DNA of 8,591 bases, from contig JAKLQB010000345.1 in NCBI GenBank assembly GCA_022013615.1, positions 1 to 8,591 on the forward strand. Direction: 5' to 3'. The DNA is from Desulfobacterales bacterium (lineage in GTDB: Bacteria; Desulfobacterota; DSM-4660; Desulfatiglandales; Desulfatiglandaceae). Shown piece after piece: positions 1 to 6,456 of this stretch. The position numbers and the translations under genes were made by a program. Within the stretch, counting starts at the first letter, position 1, and every line of letters starts with the position of its first letter. Below the pieces are notes generated by a model. It ran no database searches and was not told the DNA's origin. It worked only from the letters and a program-made list of their open reading frames with translations.

Positions 1-1
1 G

Positions 2-1237
2 CGTGGGGGAGGCGGCACCAGGCTTTTACCGGCCTTAAAAAAGGCTCTTTCACTTCCAAAGGCAGAAGGGTTCTCACGCAGCGTTGTCATTGCCACAGAC
101 GGTTATGTCTCTGTCGAAGAAGAGGCATTTGACCTGATCCGGAATAACCTCGGCAATGCCAATATGTTTACGTTTGGAATCGGATCAAGCGTTAACCGGT
201 ATATTATTGAGGGAATGGCAAGGGTTGGCATGGGTGAACCCTTTATCATTACAAAGCCTGAGGAAGCACCTGAGAAAGCAGGGAAGTTCAGGAAACTTAT
301 CCAATCACCCGTTTTAACAGGGGTCAAGGTCGACTTTGGTAAATTCGAGGTTTACGATGTGGAGCCGCCAAGCGTTCCGGACGTATTGGCTGACCGCCCT
401 GTCATTGTTTTCGTTAAATGGCGTGGAAGACCCAAAGGAAACATCTCCTTGCAAGGTATTACCGGAGACAGCTCCTTTATGGAAAAAATTGATACGACCA
501 GTGTCAAACCTCTGGAGATCAACTCGGCTCTGCGCTACCTGTGGGCACGGCACCGGGTAGCTGTTCTTTCTGATTATAACAGGCTTAATCAACAAGATGA
601 GAGAGTCAAAGAGGTCACAAATCTGGGTTTGACCTACAATCTGTTGACTGCCTATACTTCTTTTGTCGCCATTGACACCCGGATTCGCCTGAAGGATGGT
701 CAGGCTACAACGGTCAAGCAACCCCTTCCACTACCCCAGGGGGTTTCAGATTACGCAGTGGGTAGTAGATCTTTTGCAGGAAAAGGAATTTGTGTCGCGA
801 CTCCTTCCTCCTCTGCCATGCCACTGAAAATCAGGGTGAGGGAAGAAAGCCTTGAATACAAGAAGGAGGGCCATTTGGACTCTGAGCCTGCAATAGACAC
901 GGCGGGCATTGAGGGGAACCACATACAGCTTAAGAATATTGAAGTTACAGAGGGGTTATCAAAAAATTCGACTCGAAAATTTATTGAAAAAAATATGCCC
1001 ACCATCAATTATTGTTACACACAGATATCAGGAAAGCAGGGTAAATTGAAGGGTGAGATTGTCGTCACTCTGGTAGTTGATCCCGAGGGCAGGGTTATCA
1101 AGGTAGATGCCAATAGGGGCAAAATGGAAATTAAAAGTATTGAGCGCTGCATTGTTCAAAAGCTCAGGGAGTTACATTTCCCGGCACCGGAAAGAGGCGG
1201 AAATGTAACTGTTACCATTACGTTTATCTTGAGGTGA
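2..1237 (+). CDS. VIT/VWA-domain protein with AgmX/PglI C-terminal domain (5' end missing)
   Basis: The frame is open from the window edge, so 54 codons precede the first internal ATG (164) and 411 residues are visible. The true start lies outside. Residues 1-75 are the end of a von Willebrand A domain: GGGT at 2-5 supplies the MIDAS threonine and ATDG around residue 32 the later MIDAS aspartate, so metal binding looks intact in what remains. The middle (about 80-230) carries the region that follows VWA in bacterial inter-alpha-trypsin-inhibitor-like proteins, including LRYLWAR and the highly typical LGLTYNLLTAYTSFVAID. The last ~85 residues (about 325-411) resemble the TonB-like AgmX/PglI C-terminal domain, with a YCY cysteine, DPEGRV, ERCI and HFPAPERGG. 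Proteins of this type are exported and thought to act in adhesion or envelope complexes; the N-terminal VIT domain and signal peptide would be upstream. Role and partner are unknown. Confidence 0.85.
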   Translation, partial: RGGGGTRLLPALKKALSLPKAEGFSRSVVIATDGYVSVEEEAFDLIRNNLGNANMFTFGIGSSVNRYIIEGMARVGMGEPFIITKPEEAPEKAGKFRKLIQSPVLTGVKVDFGKFEVYDVEPPSVPDVLADRPVIVFVKWRGRPKGNISLQGITGDSSFMEKIDTTSVKPLEINSALRYLWARHRVAVLSDYNRLNQQDERVKEVTNLGLTYNLLTAYTSFVAIDTRIRLKDGQATTVKQPLPLPQGVSDYAVGSRSFAGKGICVATPSSSAMPLKIRVREESLEYKKEGHLDSEPAIDTAGIEGNHIQLKNIEVTEGLSKNSTRKFIEKNMPTINYCYTQISGKQGKLKGEIVVTLVVDPEGRVIKVDANRGKMEIKSIERCIVQKLRELHFPAPERGGNVTVTITFILR

Positions 1238-1255
1238 TGTCCGGTCAAACGTTCT

Positions 1256-1288
1256 GGAGGGAGGCCAACGCTTTATTGGCTTCCCTCC
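1256..1288 (+). terminator. hairpin terminator between convergent genes
   Basis: A 13-bp stem (GGAGGGAGGCCAA pairing with TTGGCTTCCCTCC, one G-U pair) encloses a 7-nt loop 19 bp after the VWA stop codon and 33 bp from the stop of the convergent zinc-ribbon gene. The stem is strong, but the following bases (CATTTGTG) give only a short T tract, so efficiency as an intrinsic terminator is inferred. It may block read-through from either side. Confidence 0.6.
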
Positions 1289-1320
1289 CATTTGTGAAAA
1301 TCAATAGGAGGAATGATGAC

Positions 1321-2304
1321 TTATTCAGGCGTCTCCAGCTTTTCGTTAACCGTCTCTGAATTCGTCTCCCACCACTCGCTGCAGTACTCGTATTCGAAGG
1401 TATCTGGGCCTCTGCAGCCTGTTACGGCCTCGAAGGCCCTAACCGCATGCTTGAATACCTCCAGATTTTCATCATTCTTCATAGCGTCTAACAACGCCTC
1501 TGGAACACCAAGCTCCTTTTTCTCGGCCAGAAGCTGGGCACCCCTGGCTCGAAATCGCCAGTCCGGATCATCAATCAAGAAGTCAATTAAGTCGCGTGTA
1601 GTGAAATCAGATTCTTCTATATTTGTGTCACCAGTGCCCTGCACGGAGAGCGTGACCCCTGCGATCCGGGCAGAGTTCGTAAAAGCATGGTTGACCCTGG
1701 TGACCTCTGATTTCGCTGCTAACTGGAGGGAAGCATCACGCGGGTCGTTCAAAATCCCCAGAAGCTCTTCATAAGCGGAACGACTCATGTGGCTAATTGC
1801 AGCGTCGCCTAATTCAAATATGCTGCCCCTCTTTTGAACTCTCAGCCCCTCATTCGATATGACTTGATAGCTTCTCTGCAGCCTTTCCCCCATCATGGCC
1901 TGAAATTTCTCAAATTGAGCCACTTGCTCTGACAGTTCCTTGCGAAGCCGCTTCAACTCTGGGTCAATTTGCCGCTGCATCAGGTCTTTGGTTTTTGTTC
2001 TGGCCACATCCTCAAGGAGTGTTTGAATTCCTGGCTGCTCAAATTGTTCGTCTATTCTTTTAAGAGTAATCCTTTCCAGACCCTCCTTTATGCCCCAAAG
2101 ACTTAATATAGTTATTATCGCAAGAGCTCCTGCCAGAAAAAGCATATCGCGAAGTATATTTCGCTTAAGCCCCTTAATAACTCTCTGTTCTTCTTCTCGA
2201 GATAAGCGTCCCAGATCATCGCCCAATAATTTATTGCACTCCGGGCAGGCCAGTAAAAGGTCATTTTCTACTTTGTACCCGCAATTTGGGCAGATTCTTG
2301 TCAT
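1321..2304 (-). CDS. zinc-ribbon membrane protein with coiled coil and HEAT-like C-terminus
   Basis: 327 residues. The N-terminus has a zinc ribbon with two CxxC knuckles (C5/C8 and C20/C23, CPNC and CPEC). A basic stretch (about 41-52) precedes one hydrophobic segment (about 54-72), giving a single-pass membrane protein with the ribbon probably cytoplasmic. Residues about 75-145 are charged and helical with heptad-like spacing, consistent with a coiled coil. The rest (about 175-295) contains helical pairs resembling HEAT repeats, for example the segment with DDPDWRFRARGAQLLAE, followed by a WWE tail often seen after such repeats. No catalytic motif is visible; a scaffold or sensor role is only a guess. 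The start has a weak upstream ribosome site (TGGTAG), but the cysteine motif begins at residue 5, which supports it. It follows the PilZ gene on the same strand after 89 bp and converges on the VWA gene. Confidence 0.8.
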   Translation of the reverse strand: MTRICPNCGYKVENDLLLACPECNKLLGDDLGRLSREEEQRVIKGLKRNILRDMLFLAGALAIITILSLWGIKEGLERITLKRIDEQFEQPGIQTLLEDVARTKTKDLMQRQIDPELKRLRKELSEQVAQFEKFQAMMGERLQRSYQVISNEGLRVQKRGSIFELGDAAISHMSRSAYEELLGILNDPRDASLQLAAKSEVTRVNHAFTNSARIAGVTLSVQGTGDTNIEESDFTTRDLIDFLIDDPDWRFRARGAQLLAEKKELGVPEALLDAMKNDENLEVFKHAVRAFEAVTGCRGPDTFEYEYCSEWWETNSETVNEKLETPE

Positions 2305-2393
2305 ATTCTACCAATAAATGTCCAGTATGCGATTATTTGGGAAGATCGCTTATCAAGGCGTGCAGCTTTGTCAGGTCTTTTCTGAGTGATCGG

Positions 2394-2732
2394 TTACGAA
2401 TATTGATCTTCCAGGATTGATATTCCAATTAGATAATGCCCTTTGAATCGTCCCTCATCGTCTTTAGTGATATGTTTGATCTCGGTTTTTAAGTATTCAG
2501 TAGGCTTTGATGCTTCAGCCGTGTAGTACCTCATGTTTACTATGTCACCGACTTTGATGTTTTTCAGTATATCAGAACCTTCCTTTACCAGTAAACATAT
2601 CCCTTTTGATGATATATTCCATATTTTGAATTGATAAAGAGAGGGTACATCGCTAATTGAAAATTCCACACTATAAAACTGATCCGCGATGGTTCTATGT
2701 TCAGCCCTTTTCTCTGTGAAACCGTTTTCCAT
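2394..2732 (-). CDS. single-domain PilZ protein (putative c-di-GMP receptor)
   Basis: 112 residues, nearly all one PilZ domain. Both hallmarks of c-di-GMP binding are present: RxxxR (R9 to R13 in KRAEHR) and N/DxSxxG (NISSKG, N39-G44), followed by beta-strand-rich sequence ending in the GISI motif common near the end of this fold. By family knowledge, the protein should bind cyclic di-GMP and pass the signal to a partner controlling motility, exopolysaccharide or secretion; no partner can be named from sequence. The start follows a purine-rich site (GGGGGAAGG) directly upstream. It lies between a winged-helix gene 153 bp upstream and a zinc-ribbon membrane protein 89 bp downstream, all on one strand. 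The spacing is large for tight coupling, so a shared transcript is possible but unproven. Confidence 0.88.
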   Translation of the reverse strand: MENGFTEKRAEHRTIADQFYSVEFSISDVPSLYQFKIWNISSKGICLLVKEGSDILKNIKVGDIVNMRYYTAEASKPTEYLKTEIKHITKDDEGRFKGHYLIGISILEDQYS

Positions 2733-2765
2733 AAGCCTTCCCCCTTAGTTTAATATGTCAGTATT

Positions 2766-2792
2766 GGGCTCTTGCGGGCAAAACCCGAACCC
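2766..2792 (-). other. stem-loop upstream of the PilZ gene
   Basis: A CGGG/CCCG stem with a 5-nt loop sits inside a second GGG/CCC pairing, 34-60 bp upstream of the PilZ start. No T tract follows on the minus strand, so it is not an obvious terminator. It could be a leader structure or chance; it does not match a riboswitch I recognise. Confidence 0.25.
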
Positions 2793-2885
2793 TCATTTCA
2801 AATTCCAGATAAAAATATCATAAAATACATCAATTGTCCAAAGAATAATTAGTGTCTGAATGAAAACAAGGGATTTTTTCCAAGG

Positions 2886-3293
2886 TTAGCCTTGATCGTT
2901 ATACCAACAAACCTCGAATAGATGAAAAGCCCCCTTTTTGTTCAGTTCCTTTCTGAGGAAAAGTATTTTTCGTTCAATGAGTCCAAGGGTCAACAGTTCC
3001 TTGATATACTGGTACATGTGGGATGCCTTCACGCCTGTGACCTCTTCAATTTCTTTATATGATACAACACATTTTCCCCTGGCCCACTCCACAAGATTCG
3101 CTTTGCTGTTAATGTATGAGAATACTTTCCACGCGGATGGAGATAGTTTATTCATATGCTCATCGATTATAGATCGAGGCATTGAACACAATGGCGCTTC
3201 TTTCTTTGCAAGATCCATATCAATCAGATCCAGTAAATCAATAATGTCCTGTTTATGTTTTTCTTCTAACCACACTTCTTCATCCCAGGCCAT
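2886..3293 (-). CDS. small winged-helix-like DNA-binding protein
   Basis: 135 residues. The N-terminal ~45 residues are acidic and helical. From about residue 48 the pattern LSPSAWKVFSYI, then VSYKEIEEVTGVKASHMYQYI and LLTLGLIERK fits a winged helix-turn-helix: first helix, recognition pair, then a wing. The same arrangement occurs in MarR-like regulators and in the N-terminal domain of some phage and plasmid replication proteins, so the subfamily is undecided. A GGAG site lies 8 nt before the ATG, and an extended -10 element lies 45 nt upstream, so the gene likely has its own promoter although it follows the ABC importer operon on the same strand. A 13-bp palindrome lies in the promoter spacer, which would suit self-regulation (inference). 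It could also control the PilZ gene or the importer; nothing shows this directly. Confidence 0.7.
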   Translation of the reverse strand: MAWDEEVWLEEKHKQDIIDLLDLIDMDLAKKEAPLCSMPRSIIDEHMNKLSPSAWKVFSYINSKANLVEWARGKCVVSYKEIEEVTGVKASHMYQYIKELLTLGLIERKILFLRKELNKKGAFHLFEVCWYNDQG

Positions 3294-3337
3294 TCCATCA
3301 GCTCCATTGTGTTCATCAATGTATATAACAATGATTC

Positions 3338-3346
3338 ATTATAACA
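3338..3346 (-). promoter_or_regulatory. extended -10 promoter for the winged-helix gene
   Basis: On the minus strand the sequence reads TGTTATAAT, a perfect TATAAT with the TGn extension, 45 nt upstream of the ATG. The -35 position (TTACGG at 17 bp spacing) matches poorly, as is usual when the extended -10 compensates. Confidence 0.55.
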
Positions 3347-3347
3347 T

Positions 3348-3360
3348 GTTTTGTTAAAAC
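3348..3360. promoter_or_regulatory. small palindrome in the promoter spacer
   Basis: GTTTTGTTAAAAC, 5-bp arms around a 3-nt centre, lies between the -35 and -10 positions of the winged-helix gene promoter. It is a reasonable operator position, but such AT-rich palindromes also arise by chance. Confidence 0.25.
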
Positions 3361-3436
3361 CCGTAATAATTTCTTTTCCTTAGAAATGGAAGCAATCCAT
3401 AATTATTTTTATGCCCATACCGGGACATTGGGTACA

Positions 3437-4501
3437 TCAGATTCTCCGGCCTTTATGGAAAATGTGCATTCGGCCTGGATCAATAGCCAGGTAAACAACG
3501 TTCCCCGGTTGCAAGCCCGTGTCCTTAGGAGCGCAGAATGTCAAGGCCTCATCACCGAGACGTGCGTGGATATACTTCTCTGAACCCACGTAACTTATCA
3601 TCTCCACCTCGGCCCTGAGATCCACGGCCTCACCCTGACCGGTTCCGATATCCTCAGGGCGGATTCCCACTTCTACTTCGCCTTCTTTAAGGTCGATCTG
3701 AAGCCTGCCAAGATTCAGGGAGAAGCCTGCTCCCCGGAAATGGGGAAGACCATCTTTTCGAACGAGCATTCCCCTGTACATATTTATCTCTGGCGATCCG
3801 ATGAAGGTGGCCACAAATGTGTCTGAAGGGTAGGAGTAGATAGCCTCAGGAGGACCTATTTGGTGTACCTTTCCGTTGCGCATAACTACAACCTTGTCCC
3901 CGAGGGTCATGGCTTCCACCTGGTCATGGGTGACATAAATCATCGTCCCCTGGATTTGATGGTGCATCTGTTTGAGTTCCAGCCGTACGTTGGCCCGTAA
4001 GCGGGCGTCCAGGTTGCTCAAAGGCTCATCCAGGAGAAAAAGCCTGGGCCGGCGTACTAACGCCCTGCCCATGGCCACGCGCTGCCGCTGTCCTCCGGAG
4101 AGTTCCCGTGGTTTTCGGTCCAGAAGATCTTCTATGCCAAGGAGACGGGCTACCCATTGTACGCTCTCACGGATGGTTGGCTTGGGGATTCCGCGCATGC
4201 GAAGCCCGAAGCTCAGATTCTGGGATACCGACATGTGGGGGTAAAGGGCATAGCTTTGGAAAACCATAGCGATATCCCGGTCCCGCGGGGCGAGACTGTC
4301 AACGGACTGACCATCCAGTAGTACTGTGCCTTGATCCTGGGGAATCAAACCTGCAATAATATTGAGCAGCGTACTCTTTCCACAGCCCGAGGGCCCTAAA
4401 AGTACACAGAACTCCCCATCTTTCACCTCGAGATCTGCACGGGAAACTGCTATAACTTTCCCAAATCGTTTGGTAATTGCTTTTAAGGTCAGTGATGCCA
4501 T
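3437..4501 (-). CDS. carbohydrate ABC importer ATP-binding protein, MalK/UgpC type
   Basis: 354 residues, the usual length for the MalK family. All nucleotide-binding motifs are intact: Walker A GPSGCGKST (36-44), Q-loop glutamine (Q82), signature LSGGQ (134-138), Walker B LFLLDEP with catalytic E159, D-loop SNLD (162-165) and H-loop histidine H192. The residues after ~235 form the C-terminal TOBE/MOP-like regulatory domain typical of CUT1 ATPases, including GIRPEDI near 279-285. It hydrolyses ATP on the cytoplasmic face to power import through the two permeases encoded upstream. The ATG lies two bases after the stop of the MalG-like gene, so translation is probably coupled. It is the last gene of the operon; no convincing terminator follows. 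Substrate cannot be assigned from this subunit, since CUT1 ATPases are often shared or interchangeable. Confidence 0.95.
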   Translation of the reverse strand: MASLTLKAITKRFGKVIAVSRADLEVKDGEFCVLLGPSGCGKSTLLNIIAGLIPQDQGTVLLDGQSVDSLAPRDRDIAMVFQSYALYPHMSVSQNLSFGLRMRGIPKPTIRESVQWVARLLGIEDLLDRKPRELSGGQRQRVAMGRALVRRPRLFLLDEPLSNLDARLRANVRLELKQMHHQIQGTMIYVTHDQVEAMTLGDKVVVMRNGKVHQIGPPEAIYSYPSDTFVATFIGSPEINMYRGMLVRKDGLPHFRGAGFSLNLGRLQIDLKEGEVEVGIRPEDIGTGQGEAVDLRAEVEMISYVGSEKYIHARLGDEALTFCAPKDTGLQPGNVVYLAIDPGRMHIFHKGRRI

Positions 4502-4503
4502 GT

Positions 4504-5352
4504 TTAACCTTTCATGGCCCCCGAAGTAAGGCCCCGAACCAGGTGGCGTTCAAAGAAAAGGAACAAAACGAGAATGGGGACAGTCACCATGACTGAAGCG
4601 GCCATCACGAGCTGCTTGGATAAATGTACACTTCCTGCTAACTGGACGACCCCTCTGGATAGGGTGAATTTTTCAGGGGTATCCAGAAACATGAAGGCAA
4701 ATAGAAACTCATTCCAGGCGATCATAAATGTGTATAGGGCAACGCTTGCAAGTGCCGGTGCGGAGAGGGGAATAATGATACGCCAGATCACACCCATACG
4801 GCTGCATCCATCTATCAGTCCTGCGTACTCTATTTCAACGGGGAGGGTTTGAAAATAGCTCCGGAGCATGTATAGTGCCACAGGAAGAGTCTGGGCCAGG
4901 TAGACCAGGATGAGCACATGCATGGAATCCCGCAGCCCCATGTGGGAAAATACCACATAAAGGGGGATCACCAGGACGATGGCCGGGAACATGTAGATAA
5001 CCAGGATGCTGTAAGACATAAACGCCTGGCCGCGAAAACGGAGCCGGGTGACGGCGTATCCCCCCACTGTGGCCAAGGTGACAGAGAGCGCCACGGTGAT
5101 GATTGAGACATATGCGCTGTTAGAGATGTGCCAGGCAAAGCCGTGTTCAAAAAGGACTTCATAGTAGGCACGGAAATTAATTTTCCTGATATCCAGCCAT
5201 AGGTTCGCGGGCCTCAGGAGAATCTCTTCAAGGGACTTGAAAGAAGAGACCATCATCCAGTAGAAGGGGAAGGCAACGATTATGACGAAGAAGATGATCC
5301 CCAATATCCGGAGGATCCGGATGATGTTTGTCTCCAAATGTTCTCGACTCAT
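4504..5352 (-). CDS. carbohydrate ABC importer permease, MalG/UgpE type
   Basis: 282 residues with six hydrophobic segments (about 14-36, 78-102, 112-136, 143-163, 195-217 and 250-268), matching the MalG-like inner-membrane subunit. The cytoplasmic EAA loop that docks on the ATPase is at about 175-195 (EYAGLIDGCSRMGVIWRI), and the protein ends in GAMKG, typical of this subfamily. It forms the translocation channel with the MalF-like partner encoded upstream. A GGAG element 11-14 nt before the ATG is a workable ribosome site, and there is a stop codon in frame shortly upstream, so the start is well constrained. The 90-bp gap from the MalF-like gene is larger than normal in such operons, while the gap to the ATPase gene is 2 bp. 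Confidence 0.94.
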   Translation of the reverse strand: MSREHLETNIIRILRILGIIFFVIIVAFPFYWMMVSSFKSLEEILLRPANLWLDIRKINFRAYYEVLFEHGFAWHISNSAYVSIITVALSVTLATVGGYAVTRLRFRGQAFMSYSILVIYMFPAIVLVIPLYVVFSHMGLRDSMHVLILVYLAQTLPVALYMLRSYFQTLPVEIEYAGLIDGCSRMGVIWRIIIPLSAPALASVALYTFMIAWNEFLFAFMFLDTPEKFTLSRGVVQLAGSVHLSKQLVMAASVMVTVPILVLFLFFERHLVRGLTSGAMKG

Positions 5353-5442
5353 CCTATCACATCTCCATCTATAATTTCATTATGCTGCATAGATTTAGCC
5401 CTTTAAAACAAAAAAATCTGGGCGTTGGGATCCTGCCAAACA

Positions 5443-6378
5443 TTACGTCTCCTTCACAATCCAGCGAAAGTAGATAAAGAGAAAGAGCAAGAGAATCGCA
5501 AAAAGGACCATGGCCACTGCAGAACCCGCCCCTATGTTGAACTCACCAAAGGCGTAATCGTATACCTTTATGGTCATGACCTTGGTCCCGGCATGTCCTC
5601 GCGTGAGCAGAAAAATGTCGTCGAACTTGTTGATGGTCCAGATGAAGCGGAAGAGAAACAGCGTTGACAAGACCGTGGCAAGCTGAGGAAGGGTGATGTT
5701 GTAGAATCGCTGAAACGGGCTTGCCCCGTCGACCGATGCAGCCTGGTAGAGTTCATCCGGAATGCTCTGGAGGCGTGCAAGGATGAACAGAAAGGCAAAG
5801 GGAAAATAACGCCATCCCTCGAATAGGATCACCGAAGTGAGCGCCAGGGGCAGACGGACACTCACCCCCATGATATCCAGTTCCATCCAGCGCTGGGATA
5901 GGAATGGAATCGGTTGTGTCAGGAGGCCCGTGTTCACGGCCAGCCAGTTGAGGACGCCCAGTTGGGGATCCAGAATAAAACTCCAGGTGAAGGTAACGGC
6001 CACCACAGGAGCGACATAGGGGGCAATAAAGAGGCCCCTGAGCAAGCCCCGGCCAGGGAATTCCCCGTGGACCAGGAGGGCAGCCGTCAGCCCCAGAATA
6101 ATGGAGAGAACGCTTCCCCCAACGGTATAAACTAACGTAGTCAGAAGGACCGGCACAAAATCCGGATCTCCAAATACCTTCTGAAAATTTACAAGGCTGA
6201 GGTTGAACTCGAAAAGGGATGTCCCTCGAAGATCTCCGAGTGAGACGGGTTTGAGGCTCAGCCACAGGTTCCAGATCACCGGGAAGACCACAAAGGCCAT
6301 GACCACTATGAATGTGGGGGCCAACATCCAGAAGGCAAGCCGGGACTCTTGATCTAAAAGAGATTGACGATTAACCAT
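5443..6378 (-). CDS. carbohydrate ABC importer permease, MalF/UgpA type
   Basis: 311 residues, the length of a UgpA-like subunit without the large periplasmic loop of E. coli MalF. Hydrophobic segments lie at about 16-42, 78-104, 114-135, 178-200, 233-250 and 284-307. The EAA loop is at about 209-229 (ELYQAASVDGASPFQRF followed by ITLP). With the MalG-like partner it forms the inner-membrane channel for the sugar delivered by the binding protein. The ATG is preceded by CAATAACAA with no Shine-Dalgarno match, because the upstream region is a heptanucleotide repeat, which is odd for an operon gene expected to be well translated. No better start exists: TTG or GTG alternatives downstream would cut into the cytoplasmic N-terminus. 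It follows the binding-protein gene by 78 bp. Confidence 0.94.
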   Translation of the reverse strand: MVNRQSLLDQESRLAFWMLAPTFIVVMAFVVFPVIWNLWLSLKPVSLGDLRGTSLFEFNLSLVNFQKVFGDPDFVPVLLTTLVYTVGGSVLSIILGLTAALLVHGEFPGRGLLRGLFIAPYVAPVVAVTFTWSFILDPQLGVLNWLAVNTGLLTQPIPFLSQRWMELDIMGVSVRLPLALTSVILFEGWRYFPFAFLFILARLQSIPDELYQAASVDGASPFQRFYNITLPQLATVLSTLFLFRFIWTINKFDDIFLLTRGHAGTKVMTIKVYDYAFGEFNIGAGSAVAMVLFAILLLFLFIYFRWIVKET

Positions 6379-6383
6379 TTGTT

Positions 6384-6411
6384 ATTGACTATTGGTGATT
6401 GATTATTGACT
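6384..6411. repeat. heptanucleotide tandem repeat, consensus ATTGRYT, four units
   Basis: On the plus strand four consecutive 7-mers read ATTGACT, ATTGGTG, ATTGATT, ATTGACT, with a degenerate flank on each side; the outer 12-mer TTATTGACTATT occurs twice, 21 bp apart. The array ends 5 bp from the start codon of the MalF-like gene. Short heptad arrays of this kind are known as STRR elements in cyanobacteria; this one is analogous in form only. Confidence 0.7.
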
Positions 6412-6441
6412 ATTATACATGTACAGAAAAACTTTTGTGGA
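6412..6441 (-). promoter_or_regulatory. possible internal promoter for the permease/ATPase genes
   Basis: On the minus strand TCCACA (4 of 6 to the -35 consensus) is followed after 18 bp by a perfect TATAAT, 34 nt upstream of the MalF-like start codon. A transcript from here would begin inside the heptad repeat. It might let the membrane subunits be expressed separately from the binding protein, but a -10 match in AT-rich DNA is weak evidence. Confidence 0.35.
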
Positions 6442-6456
6442 TCTATATTACTATCA

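Noticed and set aside
1304..1774. Plus-strand frame beginning at ATG 1313 directly after a consensus AGGAGG
   Set aside because: The ribosome-site match is striking, but the frame lies wholly antisense to the zinc-ribbon gene and its translation is serine-rich with no domain character. The minus-strand gene has clear motifs.
2738..2885. c-di-GMP riboswitch upstream of the PilZ gene
   Set aside because: The conserved core and two-stem layout of the GEMM classes is not visible; only a short CGGG/CCCG stem is present.
3386..3400. ATGGA/TCCAT hairpin after the ATPase gene as an operon terminator
   Set aside because: A 5-bp AT-rich stem followed on the minus strand only by TTTCT is too weak to call.
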